Assembly (NCBI GenBank): GCA_018105865.1
Contig: CM030833.1
Coordinates: 15,633,881-15,697,880, forward strand
DNA from: Metaphire vulgaris
Lineage: Eukaryota; Annelida; Clitellata; Crassiclitellata; Megascolecidae
DNA length: 64,000 bases
Direction: 5' to 3'
Position 1 is the stretch's first letter. Every line of letters starts with the position of its first letter. This document shows positions 20,290-32,819 of the stretch, piece after piece. Position numbers and translations under genes: made by a program. The notes below the pieces were generated by a model, which saw only the letters and a list, made by a program, of their open reading frames with translations, was not told where the DNA came from and made no database searches.

Positions 20290-20584
20290 CAACAACAAGG
20301 TTTAAAGTGGTTCAGAAGGGTTTGCCTTGTGTGAGAACCACTGTTGTACCCTTCAAATCTAGTATCCTATAGTAGACCTACTGAGGTTTATTTTGAAATC
20401 GTTTACACTGGTAGCCATCAGGCCCTTGAGAGAAATTCCGGGCCCCTGTGCAGAATGGCTAGGGCCCTTGACAAGTCATAATTTTTTCTTGACGACCTTT
20501 TTTTTTTTGCTGTCTGCCGTTTATTTTAAAATCCCGTTTAACTGTCATTTTTAACCGTTCTTTAGTGTTATTATTCATTTTATT

Positions 20585-20890
20585 GTTAATTATACTATCA
20601 TCATCGGCCCGTCCACCGCCGGGCCTCCATCTGCCCCTGCCCCCTCTCGGAGGGCAACTATCTTCTCGTCCAATTCACTCCATCTGTCCACAACTGTTGC
20701 ATTAAAAAGTGCTGTTTGTGTCTCCCAACCCGTTTCTTAAACAGTTTCATGTTGTGTCCTCTGGTTCCACAAATCTGCTTCATTGTAATAAAAACCCTTT
20801 CTCTTGGCATTTTCACTTTGCTAGTATTTTGTATGTCTTAATTAAATCCCCTCTTGTTCTCCCTTTTCCCAAGGTTGTCTGGTTCGAAAG
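20585..20890 (-). pseudogene. CR1-like LINE reverse transcriptase C-terminal fragment
   Basis: Minus-strand translation gives broken pieces matching the tail of the better copy at 24542-25205 (KLFKKRVG-like, then a WTDGVNWTRR-like region corresponding to VDKWNSLDE). Frameshifted and truncated on both sides. Confidence 0.6.
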
Positions 20891-21298
20891 AAACACGACT
20901 ATGAAGCTGTGACGCCGCTTGGTACTCAATTTGCTCGTAGCTTTTTATCCGACTGATAATTATTAATCGACGACGTGTTCAGAGTTTGAACTTAGAGACC
21001 AACACAAATTTTGCTGCCTAGAAAATTTAAAAATCAACTCCGAAATTCTTTTCTGAAGAAAAACAGAGAAGTTATGGATGCAGTATTCGTACTTTGCTCT
21101 AAAAATGTTGACCAATTTTAGTATTTGATTTGCGCACAAACATTTCGAAACATCAAAACCCTCTACCTGGTCTTATTGAAACACACACATTTAAAACGCT
21201 AATGCCCGTAAGCTAGCGTAAGATTCTTCAAAATCAAGAAGAAATCCAGATTCATTTAGTGGACTCCAAACAATCGACGATTAAGAAAGAGACACTTC

Positions 21299-21700
21299 AG
21301 GGGCCGTCCATAAAGTACGTCACTCTATTTTGGGCCATTTTAACCTCCTCCCTGTCACAAACTGTCACACATCTCGTACCCCCCTAAAAGCGTCGTCCAT
21401 AAATTACGTCACGCAAGTTTTATATTTAATGTTTTCGAGTTTCTCGTTCAATTTTCAGCAGCAAAGCAGATATTCAACTTCCGACAATGATAACGAATAT
21501 AACTGAGACCTAAAATTTTATGTATCTCGGAAAAAAAGTTGATGAGCAATTAAAAATATCTTTTACCATACCTTCTATCAGCTATATTTAAGGTTTTATT
21601 TATACTGAAAGTATGACGTCACGTTAGTCCTTAACCCTCTACCTGTCGCAAACTGTCACACTTAGACCCCTCGAGCGTGACGTACTTTGTGGACGGCCCT
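21299..21700. mobile_element. MITE with GGGCCGTCCATAAAGTACGT ends
   Basis: Left end GTCCATAAAGTACGTCAC and right end GTGACGTACTTTGTGGAC are inverted repeats; a further internal copy CGTCGTCCATAAATTACGTC starts near 21390. About 400 bases, non-coding, with paired CTGTCACAAACTGTCACAC-type blocks. I could not define a target duplication. The end resembles that of the family at 36468 and 53611. Confidence 0.75.
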
Positions 21701-21821
21701 CAATAGTTATTGAATATAGAGCATATAAGAAGTAATGTTCGAACAACGCCTATGTTAAGAACGAAGAGTTGGGAAATGCTTTATTATTGCATATGCTATG
21801 CAAATTGTTCGGCGCTAGAAT

Positions 21822-21900
21822 ACCGAAGTTAAGCAAAGTCGAGCACGGTTCATACTTGGATGGGTTACCGTCCCGGGATCGATTGTGGTGCCGCCGGCAG
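21822..21900 (+). repeat. 5S rRNA-derived sequence (3' two thirds)
   Basis: CCGAAGTTAAGCAAAGTCGA, then TACTTGGATGGG and a GGTGCCGCCGGC end, align with the 3' part of animal 5S rRNA including the pol III internal A and C boxes. The first third of 5S is missing and many positions differ, so this is a 5S pseudogene or the head of a 5S-derived SINE. The following 80 bases (to about 21980) may be its body. Confidence 0.6.
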
Positions 21901-21999
21901 CCAGCCAACCCGTTCATCGCTTAGGAGCGGATAAATTGGTAACAGCGTTACGCTGCAGACGTAAAACGCTGGTTTAGAAAAAGCAACGGCAGAACTACT

Positions 22000-23440
22000 C
22001 TACAGTAGATTAATGTCTTAAGCAAAGTGCGTCGCCGCTTGTCTAGAACACGGAGGTTATTGTCGGACCCCGCGCCCGTTTCAGGAAGGGACCCTCTTAC
22101 GTTATTCGCTACTTTGAAGACCTGTAAGACTCGACTAAGGAAACTAGTCTTTTGAGCTGAACTTACAGAATGCATAACTCGTTTGGCAGAAATTCTCTGG
22201 ATTAATTATCGATGGCAGTGCACACTGGAAAAATGTAATTCGCTCGATCGTCATGTAAGATGGAAATACAGTAGACTGAATTTTGTAATACTCGATCCAT
22301 ATTTGAATTTTTACATCCAAAGAAGACCCTCTATTCCTCTTCCCCACACCAAAAAAGAAGATGCCGTCTGCTTCCCAATCAAGATTGTTTCATCAAATTC
22401 CGAAGTGCTAGACAGAAACACTTTATCAGGTTCTTGCATGGAATTCTATAAAATTTTATCAATTTCACCCGTGGCCAACACGCTGGTCCTGCCAGAAACC
22501 GAATCACGCCGAGTCACGTTACAAATTCCCAACTTGCAAGATACCGCATTCTAAATTAATATCTGGTTGGCTAATTTATCGGAAAATTTCTCTCGTTAGA
22601 AAGCTTTTTCTGGGTTCGTTTTTGGTGTCAATACGAAGCGTCATTGAGTTTTTGTAGAAATCACGGTCACCAGTCACAATAACAAAATGGAAAAAATAAC
22701 ACAAAGCTAAAAACGAACATCCCGTCTGATTTTAAACATCTACGCCTTTTGAAGTTTCGACTCTAATTTCGTCAACTTCTGCGACAAGTTTTGTCGAATT
22801 TTGCGATGGCATTTCATAGGCTGAGAGCTTCCTATAGTTGGATTGCAGTGAGTAGACTTATCCCTCAACTTAGCACGAATGCCATGCGTAAAAATAGCTA
22901 TATTTTCATGGTGAATTAGAGCAACTTGCGACATAATCGGGGTTGATTCAACTAGAACGAATAAATGATTAGGAGACTAATAAAAGACAGAATTTCAAGA
23001 ACGAGGCGAGGAAAAGCGACAGCAAATCCGATTGTAAAATTCGATGTATATAAAGCCACCGCTGCCTGCTGTTGCGTTTCGTTGATCGAAAGAGAAGACT
23101 GTCGAACAGCTATAAATACACGAAACATAAATAAGGGGAACAAATTCTTAGGAAAAGAATCAAAGAACCGCTTCTCTGATCTTCATTCAGGTCGCTGGTG
23201 TCTGACAGCAGGTTTTCTGGCTCTCGGACTGCGCCGCCGCCGTCGTCGTGCTGTACCTGGACTTTTGTTGCGTATATTAGTCAAGTAACGACGACTTGTA
23301 AAGAGACCCAGACGAAATAACGCAAACGCCGCCAAGATGCGACGCACAGAGTAAACACAGCTGTCAAAATTGTGATTAACTTAGACGTAGGGCCTACTGC
23401 CGCCGCCGCAACCTAAACCTTGGACACGTCTGGTAACATT
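22000..23440. other. Intergenic sequence, no gene supported
   Basis: AT-rich. An open frame at 22183-22554 has no recognisable motif and no splice context. A short GCC/GTC-rich patch at 23240-23270 could belong to an unidentified exon or regulatory block. Confidence 0.5.
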
Positions 23441-23519
23441 CTAGAAATTACGAATCTCTCTCTCTCTCTTCTTCGCAAGGCAAAACAACAAACACGCAGA
23501 CTCGAAGAAACACGAATTT

Positions 23520-24160
23520 AGAATGTAACGAAGAGTAGCAGAGGAATGGAGGCGGGAGGGAGGGATGGAGGGATGATGGGAGAGAAGGAGGGGTGAGAGA
23601 GAGAAAGAAAGAGAGAAAGAGTGACAGGTGCTTTCGTCTACGTTTCAACGTCGATGTCTACTTAATGATCAAACGGTTAAAGTATCAGCCAACGGTATTT
23701 GCGCCGACGAGTCAGAGTGGTAGATAGGAACGGTGCTGCTCGAGACAGGGCAGGTAAACCAAACGGATACAACAGAGGTGCAAAAAAGCGGATCGAGGGA
23801 GAGCGAGGAGGAGGATAGTGGTCTTACTGGATAGTGGTCGTTTCACTTCTCTCCCAGCTCCTTTTCCTCTTTCCAGTCCCGCTGTGTGCGTAATTGGCCT
23901 CTACCACTAACCGATCCCGGATGGCTGACCCCGTCGGCGACCCAGGAGTACAGATCCTGAAGGAGAGAGGAACGAATTATGACGTCACGCGTGGCCGACA
24001 GTGGCGAACGCTAATGAGGACGAGGGAGGAGGGAGAGGAGGAGGAAAAGGAAGAGGAGGAGGATGGCACATCGAAGACAACGATTTTTGCCAGAGAGGGA
24101 GAAAGGGCGGATGAGAGCAAACGGGAGAGAAACCCAGGAGGTGGGAATGGGGTCTAGTAC
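23520..24160. other. Purine-rich block with one CRE
   Basis: Plus strand is dominated by GGGAGG, GAGGAG and AGAAAG runs (23540-23620, 23785-23820, 24015-24065). A perfect TGACGTCA lies at 23980-23987. Frames through it encode only Glu/Arg or Ser/Pro repeats and I do not call a gene. Confidence 0.6.
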
Positions 24161-24541
24161 GCTTGCTGCATAATAATAATAATGATAATGGCGGTGATGA
24201 TGATGATGATGATAATAACACTTGTCTTCTAAGCATTCCTGCTACATGTAGCAAAACCAGAAATTTGCTTATTGCTGTGAATTTAGACGTTTTTACGCTG
24301 ACCTCAGCTGATTTCAAAGATCAGAGGTGCGGTGATAGGAGGTCACCGTGAGTCTTTAGCTGCATTCGGTAGATTTGCATGCAGCCTGCAAGATGCCGAC
24401 TATTTCATTATAATTACATTATATAGGCTTATATGATTTTTGGTCCGTCGTAAAGACGCACTTGCTTATAATAATGTGATTTTAAGTGGTTTAGGAGGCT
24501 AAGTAAGCCTGTGTGAAAACCACTGATGTAACCATCTGCAT

Positions 24542-25205
24542 TCAATAACCTAGTTTATCTAGATAGCCTTTGAATCCGTTCACTGTTTCAACTGTCACTC
24601 CCACCTCGTCCAAACTGTTCCATTTATCCACAACCCTTGCACTAAAAAAGTTTTTCTTTCTTGGACCAACCCTCTGCTTAAACATTTTGCACTTGTGGCC
24701 TCTTGTGCTGCTATAGTGTGCCAATGTAAAGAATCGATCATATGGCACATCTACTTTCCCAGTCATTATTTTGTATGTTTCTATCAAATCCCCTCTTTCT
24801 CTTCTCCTTTCTAATGTTGTCAGTCCACAATATTGAAGTCTTTTTTCGTAGCTTAAATTATGGCACCCATTGACCATCTTCGTTGCTCGTCTTTGCACTT
24901 TTTCTAAAAGTTCTATATCTTTTTTCAAGAATGGATTCCAAGCCTGAACACAGTATTCCAGATGAGGCCTTACTAATGACTTATAAAGTTTAATGATTAT
25001 CTCTTTGTCACGACTCACAATTGTCCTTTTCACCATTCCCAACATTTGGTTTCCCTTTTTGCTGCCTCCATGCATTGGTGAGATGGATTTATACTTCTAT
25101 GGGTGATTATCCCCAAGTCTCTTTCTTTTTCTGTTGTGGTTAGAACCTTCCCCCCTAAAGAATATTCATTATCATTATTAGACTTCCCAACATGCAGCAT
25201 GCAAC
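24542..25205 (-). pseudogene. CR1-like LINE reverse transcriptase C-terminus
   Basis: A 177-codon minus-strand frame reads KLYKSLVRPHLEYCVQAWNP, then DIELLEKVQRRATKMV and FFSARVVDKWNSLDE, the diagnostic C-terminal region of CR1/Rex-type non-LTR reverse transcriptases. Upstream, after a single frameshift near 25060, similarity continues (HVGKSNNDNEYSLGGKVL, ERDLGIITHRSINPSHQC) to about 25205. The catalytic and endonuclease parts are absent. The stop follows LDKLGY. Best preserved of three related fragments (others at 20585 and 39830). Confidence 0.88.
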
Positions 25206-26209
25206 TTGCGGCATTTCTCTCAAGTCGACGAAGGATGTAGCCTACAGAAGCCGTCGTCGAAATTTTATCGTCGGCTTAATTTCATTTCATTGCGAAATGT
25301 GCACGTGATATCGTGTGAAACGACAGCAATGATTTGATGTTGAATTTTTAAAAGTATAGCTTTCTTGCCCTAAAAGTCGCATATTCTTCCTATTGTCAGC
25401 AGCCATATTATAATGACTACATGCCTTCTGTATATTGCGTATTAGTTTAATAAAGAACAGGTGACCTTACTACACTTCGCTATTCTTCTATAAGACGTGA
25501 AATAGTGCTCGATTAGTGAACCAATCGTATTTTTGATGCAATAGCTGTTGAACTGTATGGTTAAGGTGATTGTGCTTGGGCAGCGGTTGGAGGACCTATA
25601 GAACTGATGCACGTGGTGCTTGGGCCTGTGTATTCAACTTTCAGGTAAAGGTTGATCATATTATTTTGAAACTACTTCATGGTTTCTAACAAAATAGACC
25701 AACCCCAATATGTTTTTAACTTGATTTGAATAGGGGACCTAAACAAACGCCATCTTTTTATGTGGTCTCTACACAGGTATCTCCCAAAGACGCGAAAAGC
25801 GTTTGGAATACTTAGGTAAACCATGACAACAACAACAACAACAACAACAACAAAAGCAACAAAAGCAACCTTGACAGCAAAGAAATGCTTAGTTCATTTC
25901 TTAGTCTAACTCATGTGCCGTTTACCAAACTTGATGAGCTGATTACAAATCCCTTGTCGGATTTTTTTTTATCACGCCATAATTTTTTTGCTATGAACAT
26001 AAACAAAGTTGCATACCAAAGTGTGAAAAATTTCATATTTGTCATGAAACCTCTCTAAAAATATACATTTTGATTCAAAACTTTTAGATGTTAAAAACGT
26101 AATCACACGAACAGGTATTAAAGTTCAACAATTTACTCACATCTTAACTCCATACACGTAGGCTACACGGTTAAGGAGTTCCTTAGGTTTTCGGCTACTT
26201 TGTCGTGTA
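25206..26209. other. Intergenic AT-rich sequence
   Basis: A CAA trinucleotide run at about 25825-25855; otherwise nothing recognisable on either strand. Confidence 0.6.
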
Positions 26210-26217
26210 CTTATTAC

Positions 26218-26426
26218 CAGGGCCATATTAATGCGGGGGCTGAGGAGGCTGCAGCCCCAGGCCCACCACGAAAATAGGCCCACCGATTTTCGAGATAACC
26301 TTTTCTTTGCTCGTCAGCACGATTTGAAAGGGCGATGACCTTTTTTGCTAGTCAGAGATTATCAGTATAGGCGACGGCCTTTTTTCTCAGCCCCCCCCGG
26401 CCCACTCGGACCTTAATCAGGCCCTG
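26218..26426. mobile_element. hAT-type MITE, CAGGGCC family
   Basis: CAGGGCCATATTAATG and TTAATCAGGCCCTG ends; duplications CTTATTAC and CTTATTAT (7 of 8). 209 bases with two GACCTTTTTTGCT-type modules. A partial copy in reverse orientation is at 47860-47911. Confidence 0.82.
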
Positions 26427-26564
26427 CTTATTATAATATAGGGGTCCTTTTTGATAGACAGCTGTAGTAACGCAAAAAGTGAAACGCGACTCATCACACA
26501 GACCAATGTAGCATCCACTCTGCGTCGGATGACATGACTGTGACTACCCCCCCAAAAAGTCTCC

Positions 26565-26655
26565 GACTGCCAAGGTATTGAACCCGGGTCTATGCTATAT
26601 ATATTATCCCGAATTGGAGCTAGTGTTCTACCAAACGAGCTACCGAAGCAGTACA
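26565..26655 (-). mobile_element. tRNA-derived SINE head
   Basis: On the minus strand GTAGCTCGTTTGGTAGAACA fits a pol III A box and CCCGGGTTCAATACC, about 45 bases downstream, a B box. The TATATA-rich spacer shows it is a degenerate repeat, not a working tRNA gene. Confidence 0.6.
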
Positions 26656-27069
26656 ACGCGCAAAATATTATAAATTAAAATCTTAAACATTAGACATATA
26701 GCCTAGCATTCTCTCTTCAGCAACAGCGTTATTAGCATTAGTCACTACAGCATCCTGAGAGATGAAAATGATGCACGCGCGGATATCGAATGATACCGCG
26801 TTGGCCAAAAACTGTGCACTGTAAATGAAACAAGTTATCCCTGCAATTGTGGCGTATCGTTTTGAGTTTGAGGGTTGACGGTTACAGGTTGATTCCACTT
26901 ATCACGATCTTCTGCTTATTTATCTCTTTCATTCTCAAAAGCTTTTGAAACCACCAGTCCATTCCATAGTATTCTCCGGTTGGATATTTCGTGGCCTTCC
27001 GTTTGATGTGATTCCTTCCTCGATGATTAACGCTTGTTCTGTCCAGGGACCTTACATGATGCTTCCAGC

Positions 27070-27103
27070 AAAGTGTCTCTCTCTCTCTCTCTCTGTCTCT
27101 GTC

Positions 27104-27135
<32 letters not shown>

Positions 27136-27165
27136 CACCTACCTACCTATCTATCTATCTACCTC
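27070..27165. repeat. CT/CTGT and CTAC simple repeat
   Basis: CTCTCT passing into CTGTCTGT and ACCTACCTAT. Low-complexity frames of Ser/Leu/Cys here are not genes. Confidence 0.9.
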
Positions 27166-27443
27166 TATCTCTTAACAGTTACTTTCATCAGGTTTCGACC
27201 CTCTTTCGCGTTTTGCAGTACGTCTTCATTTGCTATCCTACCTACCAGCTGACTTTCAAAACTCCTCTGCAACGCCACATTTCAACGGCCTGCATTTACT
27301 TTTTCGTAATTTTTGTAATGTTTGCCATCTGCAAGAGCGCGTCATTTCTTTATGGTTTTAGGTTTCTCCAATTTTTTCCAAGCTATTTTCGCTTCAAATT
27401 ACATTGTTAACCACTTAGCTGTTTAAAGATTATTTACACACAC

Positions 27444-27446
<3 letters not shown>

Positions 27447-27497
<51 letters not shown>
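27447..27497. repeat. TA microsatellite
   Basis: About 25 TA units; surrounded by AT-rich sequence from 27180 to 28400 without supported genes. Confidence 0.95.
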
Positions 27498-27499
<2 letters not shown>

Positions 27500-28400
27500 C
27501 GATGAGTAAATAAAAACTTCCAGCACTGTTCAATTTGCTGGTAATGTGGAAGTATAGCTCTCAACTGGCTGAGGATGATTCTCAGAAAATATTAAAATTT
27601 GTATTTTGAACGGTTCAAACCATGCACTGGATGTTGAAATTTTGGAGTGGGATCAGTTTGATCACCACAGTGTTTTTGAAAATTGACTACTATATTTCCA
27701 GCACATTCATCTTCTTCAAAATTGTTTCAGTACAATATTTCCACTTAAGACAGTGTTTTTATTTTTATGTCTATAATTATCATCGTTTTTGTTTTCTCAA
27801 TTAATATCCATATCGTATTTCAAGTTTATTAGTTAAAGCCTACAATCTTTCTTATCTTTAGTAGGTCTACACAGTATTATGTTGTGTCATCTGAGCAATA
27901 AAGTCTTAAGAGATCTTTAAACCTGCATTAAGTTAAAACTTGCTAATTTAAACCGCAGACGGTTATAAGCCTTTATAAGTTAGTGTAGACAACTAGACAT
28001 ATAACTTATTATAGTCTAATAGCCTTGTGACGTGATATCATTTTCATCTAATCTTAGAAAAGTATTTGTCCGTTCATCAAAAATTAAAAACAATGCGTTA
28101 GTTACTCTGGTCTCAGCATTTGAAATGAAATTAACCTATAGACGTGGCTATATGGGTTTATAGTTTTATATGCATCTACCTTCTGAGACTTTCGGAAGAT
28201 TGTCATAATTTCCAAAGAAGATGAAAGTGAAAAATGGGAAGCTATTCTAACTGATTTCTTGGAAGAATAAGTTAATTAGGCCGAATAAATAATTAACGAT
28301 TGTACTTGAATAATATAAATAATTACGCGTCCACATGTATACGTGCGAATATTCGCGTTGGTTAAATAACAGATTAATGGTCTTGCATTATAATAATACT

Positions 28401-28402
<2 letters not shown>

Positions 28403-28471
<69 letters not shown>

Positions 28472-28500
28472 CAATCATAATAATAATATTATTATTATTA
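28403..28500. repeat. TAA microsatellite
   Basis: About 23 TAA units followed by mixed TAA/TTA sequence. Confidence 0.95.
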
Positions 28501-28808
28501 AATATAAGAATAATTATTCATTTGGATACATCGCGTCAGAATTCCTTTTTTCATGTTTCTTCTTTCATCTCGGAACGTCAATCATAGGCCTACGGATACA
28601 TCGCGTCTGTAAATAACTGCGAGCGCCATCAGGCAGAAGTCTAAACTTAGAATACAACCTCAAAATCTGGTGCAACTGCCAACAGAACTGAAAAGCGCAG
28701 TAACGCAATTTGGAAGACGCCTCTACAGTATGTCTGGTCTCATCTGAAAAAGTGAACGGAAACCTGTAAGCGGCCTTGAGAAGGTATAAGTTTTGAGTTG
28801 AATTCTAC

Positions 28809-29212
28809 CAGGCCCGCCGGAACGAATTTTCATCAAGGGGTGCAGATTTTCTCCAGATAAAAGCAGTAGCATCATTTCACACTTTTCTTTGGGGCAAGAT
28901 AATTGTTTGCAAATTTTGGACAAATTTTGGTAATTTTACGACCAATTTTAGCAAATTTTGGCTAATTTTAGCAAATTTTTGGCGATTTTTTGCACATTTT
29001 TTGCAAATGTTGGCAATTTTGGACCAATTTTAGCAAATTTTGGCAATTTTTGGGCCAGTTTTAGCAAATTTTGGCAATTTTTTGACGAATTTTAGCTGAA
29101 AGGGGGTGCAGAGGGGGTGCAGCCCATCTTCTTTCCAGGGGTGCACTGCACCCCCTACATTTTTCCAGGGGGTGCAGCTGCACCCCCTGCACCCCCACTT
29201 GCGGCGGGCCTG
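28809..29212. mobile_element. hAT-type MITE with CAGGCCCGCC ends
   Basis: CAGGCCCGCCGG and GGCGGGCCTG ends, perfect duplication AATTCTAC at 28801-28808 and 29213-29220. The interior contains an AT-rich minisatellite (about 28910-29095) of units like TTTTAGCAAATTTTGGC, then three GGGGTGCA-type blocks before the right end. Part of the left interior (CATTTCACACTTTTCTT) is shared with the element at 1188. Confidence 0.88.
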
Positions 29213-29493
29213 AATTCTACGTTTGGCCATCAGATGTCCTTCACATGTCAAGAAACGAAAGCTAAAGAAGAAAAATGTGACGACGAAGGCGAAAAGGTGG
29301 CTCAGAGTAAAAAGGCGTTTTCAACAAAGAAATCCGAATTTTTGATCGTCAAAAAATCCAGATATTCATTAAAATACTATGACAGTAGAACCTCAAGCAA
29401 AACCTACACTATACAACTAGAATTCGACCGCTAAGTTTTAATTATAAACTCTACTTTTAATTGCACTTTTTGCATAAATAATATTCGAGTTTT

Positions 29494-29791
29494 CAGTGGC
29501 GTAGCCAGGAATTTCCGAACGGGGGGTTATGTTTCCCATGATTCCCAACTTCGAAAATTCTGACAACCAAAAAGACGTTATCGCCGTTTCATTATTTGAT
29601 TGATAACAACATGGAAAAATCCTGACAATCGAAAGATTATTAATTGCTAATTAAGCATAAATCATTTAAATATATAGGATAATTTTTTTAATGTTTTGGT
29701 CGCCAAAGGGGCTAACCCCAAAACTCCCCCTTCTCTACACTGCAAACAGCCAAGGGGGGTTTAACCCCGAATCCCCTTGGCTACTCCACTG
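29494..29791. mobile_element. hAT-type MITE, CAGTGGCG family
   Basis: CAGTGGCGTAGCCAGG and CCTTGGCTACTCCACTG ends; duplications CGAGTTTT and AGAGTTTT (7 of 8). 298 bases, non-coding; holds CTGACAACCAAAAAGACG-type modules in reverse. Confidence 0.84.
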
Positions 29792-30325
29792 AGAGTTTTA
29801 ATCTTTAGAGACACGAGCTTCCGGTTTCTGTTCGTTGAGCAAATCAAGAGTCAAAACTCAAATCATGTTACCTGGTCTACCGAGAGCGAAATTTTAAAAA
29901 AACACATTTTCTTCTCCCTGGATGACTGCGCAATGGCAGCACTAGGTTACATCATCACGTGTACAAGTAAAATCTCCGCAGATAAGGTCTCGATGACTTG
30001 GAAGTCAGTCAGATGGAATTACTGTACATGCACAGACGAACCCAAGTCCCACTTACTAAACGTAAATGAAGGAAGACAGCAACACATTTCAATGCGATTC
30101 TTGCAGAGTTTCAAGCGCCAACACTACTGTATAGTTCCCCATTTGCTCTGTCATACACAGTAGATCACAAATCGTCGCCACTGAAAGAGGAAAGCGCGAA
30201 TGCACGAAATGAAAAATGAAAATCAAGAGTCAAGAGTCTGGTCTATACTGGAGACGGTTTCTGAGGCGTTTCGCTCGATCGTCAGCGTGGATTCAAAGTC
30301 TCGAAAGAACCGAAAGAATTTGGTT

Positions 30326-30358
<33 letters not shown>

Positions 30359-31350
30359 TCTGCGTCTGTCTTTTTGTCGTCTGCTTTTGTCGGTTTGTAG
30401 TCTGCGCTGACGCCGACGCCCCAAAGATCTTCCCGGTTCTTTCGTCGTCGTCCGATTTTTCGAGATTCGAGTCAAGAGAACGCCATCCCAACTACAGAGA
30501 AATAATATTCCTTCGCGAATATCTTCGAAGCGTCGTCGTCGTGTGAATGCTCTGTGCGCAGAACGACAGACAGAGCAACCACTTGCATTAGTAAGATTTG
30601 AAACGATAACAGAGCGCGCGAAGACTTTCGGTTCTACAGCGAAAATGTTGAAGCCGTTTTAATTTCTTTTAAATTAAAGAGACCCTTGTTTATCCGCAAA
30701 ATTCATGCGATTTCGATGTCCGATTTACGATGGTTGAAGAAAAAGACCAACTGTGAGAAATACTTGCATAATCTCTGATAACGCCCAGACCCCTGGATAT
30801 GCTGATGCAGTAGGCTTAGTCCAGGAAGGAATGTACCAAAGTTGAATGAGCCCATAACACGCGCAATGCAATTTGTTGCCTTGAAGGATTAGGCTGGCGT
30901 ATTTTGGTTACCTGTCGTGCGAAAATCAACGCAATTTTCTCAGTAGTCCGTTTGATTTTCCACCCCACTCTAATTATTTCTTAACAGACCTGTTGCTTAA
31001 ATAAGCAGGAATATCTAAGCATATGCGATTTCAGAGAAGGCAGACATATAAGCTATAATATGTTGCAGATACGTGTTGACAGGGTTTCTTGTCATTATCC
31101 TTACCTATCAACAGTTTTACCTGCGTGTTCAAGGTGTTTGCGCTGCAGACAATACCTAGCATCAGCTGCGCTCATGACCGGCTTACTGTCTCAGCATTTT
31201 CTGTTTGTCTGTCTTACCTGTTTGTCTGTCTCTGTCTGTTTCTTTGTCTCGTCTCGTCGGTCTTTCTGTCTGAACTTTGTGCGCGTTTTCCTCGAAAATT
31301 CGCCTCCGAACCAAGCGGAGTGCCAGCCAGCCGACGGCACCTCAACGGAG
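29792..31350. other. Intergenic sequence, no gene supported
   Basis: An open frame at 29777-30163 starts inside the MITE and shows no family motif or splice context. A GTC/CGT microsatellite lies at 30327-30358. Nothing else recognised. Confidence 0.5.
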
Positions 31351-31357
31351 CAGAAGA

Positions 31358-31440
<83 letters not shown>
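31358..31440. repeat. GA microsatellite
   Basis: About 40 GA units; overlapping Glu/Arg-repeat frames are artefacts. Confidence 0.96.
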
Positions 31441-31441
<1 letters not shown>

Positions 31442-32109
31442 AGAAAATTGGTTAATTCCGAACGTCAGTCGTTAGCGAAAACATCTTGAAAAATAAACGC
31501 CGACCGTTGTTCAACGTAATATATTTTGGTATGCTGTACATACGTACATGCGTATACATGTATAGAGAGTGGCTCGTCATTTTTTGTGGCTATATTACGA
31601 ACGCATATATTATATGTTACAAGTCTGCAAGCAAAAATAAATGCATCGTGAATAATCATACATACTGATCTGATCAAGGTGCTATGCACTTCTGTTCACC
31701 GCGATAGGTGCAACATCAGACGATTAGACCATAAAATACGTAGCAACTTTTATTTAAAAAGTTCCTATAGTATCTTTTGCGTAGACGGCATAAACCACAA
31801 AGGCTGAAGACGAGAACGCCGGAGTCAAAACAGCATAAGTCTGCAAAAGCGGTCGCTGTCTATTTTCGTCGCTTGCAACCAACGCAACAAGAGAAATATT
31901 CTAAATAGTGATAATTGGCGGACAGATGGATAGTGAAGAATGAAGTGCAGTGTAATGCAATGCAGTGAAGACGGCCAGATCTCCAGTCACTCTGATCATC
32001 CTTCCAAGTCGACGTTGGACAACTCGATCCTTGTTCTCGTATGGAAGGAAGCAGTGTGGAACTTTGCTGCTTACCTCCCGCTAGTCGATGGTATGTATAG
32101 TCATCTACC

Positions 32110-32215
32110 CAGAACTAGGCCTATATCGATGGAAGACCGAATCCGAACCAGAATCCTGAATGTCGGGACTCGAACCCGGATCTTCAAAGTAGCAGACTAG
32201 AACACCATCACAAGT
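32110..32215 (-). mobile_element. Degenerate tRNA-derived SINE
   Basis: On the minus strand CCGGGTTCGAGTCCCG is an excellent B box; TGGTGTTCTAGTCTGC upstream is a poor A box with shortened spacing. Confidence 0.45.
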
Positions 32216-32819
32216 CAAGCATTAGACCTTGGAGTCATCGCTACTATAGACGAGTGGAATCATCGTTAAAGTTGCAGGCACCATTTCAGAAAGAGAAAAG
32301 ATTTGTAGCCTATAAAACAGAAATGGTTTAAGAGTGCAGTTATGTGCATGGTTCTTAAGCGTATAGTTCTGAAACCAGTTGTTCATATTGAAAATACCAC
32401 GTTGAATGGATGTAGTAGATCGATCAATCAATCAATCAATCAACTTCTATGGCGCCACTATCATAATGCCCACGGCATCAACCTATGACGAAAAAGCCTG
32501 AAAGATGAAACTAGTAAGAATAGTTACAGTACCGATAGTTTTATTTGCGTCTATCAAGTATTTTATAAGCAAAGTATAGCTTTTGCCCGTCAAAATTACT
32601 TTTTAAAACTATTTTTCTACCAGATTTAATCCAGTCGAAAACTTTACGACATACTATATTTTTTGCAAATGTTCTAACAATTTGTCCAGTAACTTGTCCT
32701 TGACCGGAACATGGGTGGAGTAGTTTGATGTAGGGACGAATATGAGGGGGAATATTCGAAAATCTGAACTATGTCGGTCAATGAAATCCAGTTTGTGTGG
32801 AGTAGCATTGGTGAGGGTG

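Noticed and set aside
20047..20334. Plus-strand frame with a poly-Asn run
   Set aside because: Antisense to the candidate NR4A exon and created by the AAT repeat.
22183..22554. 123-codon plus-strand frame
   Set aside because: No domain, signal or splice context; AT-rich composition equals the background.
29777..30163. 128-codon plus-strand frame
   Set aside because: Begins inside a MITE end and shows no recognisable motif.
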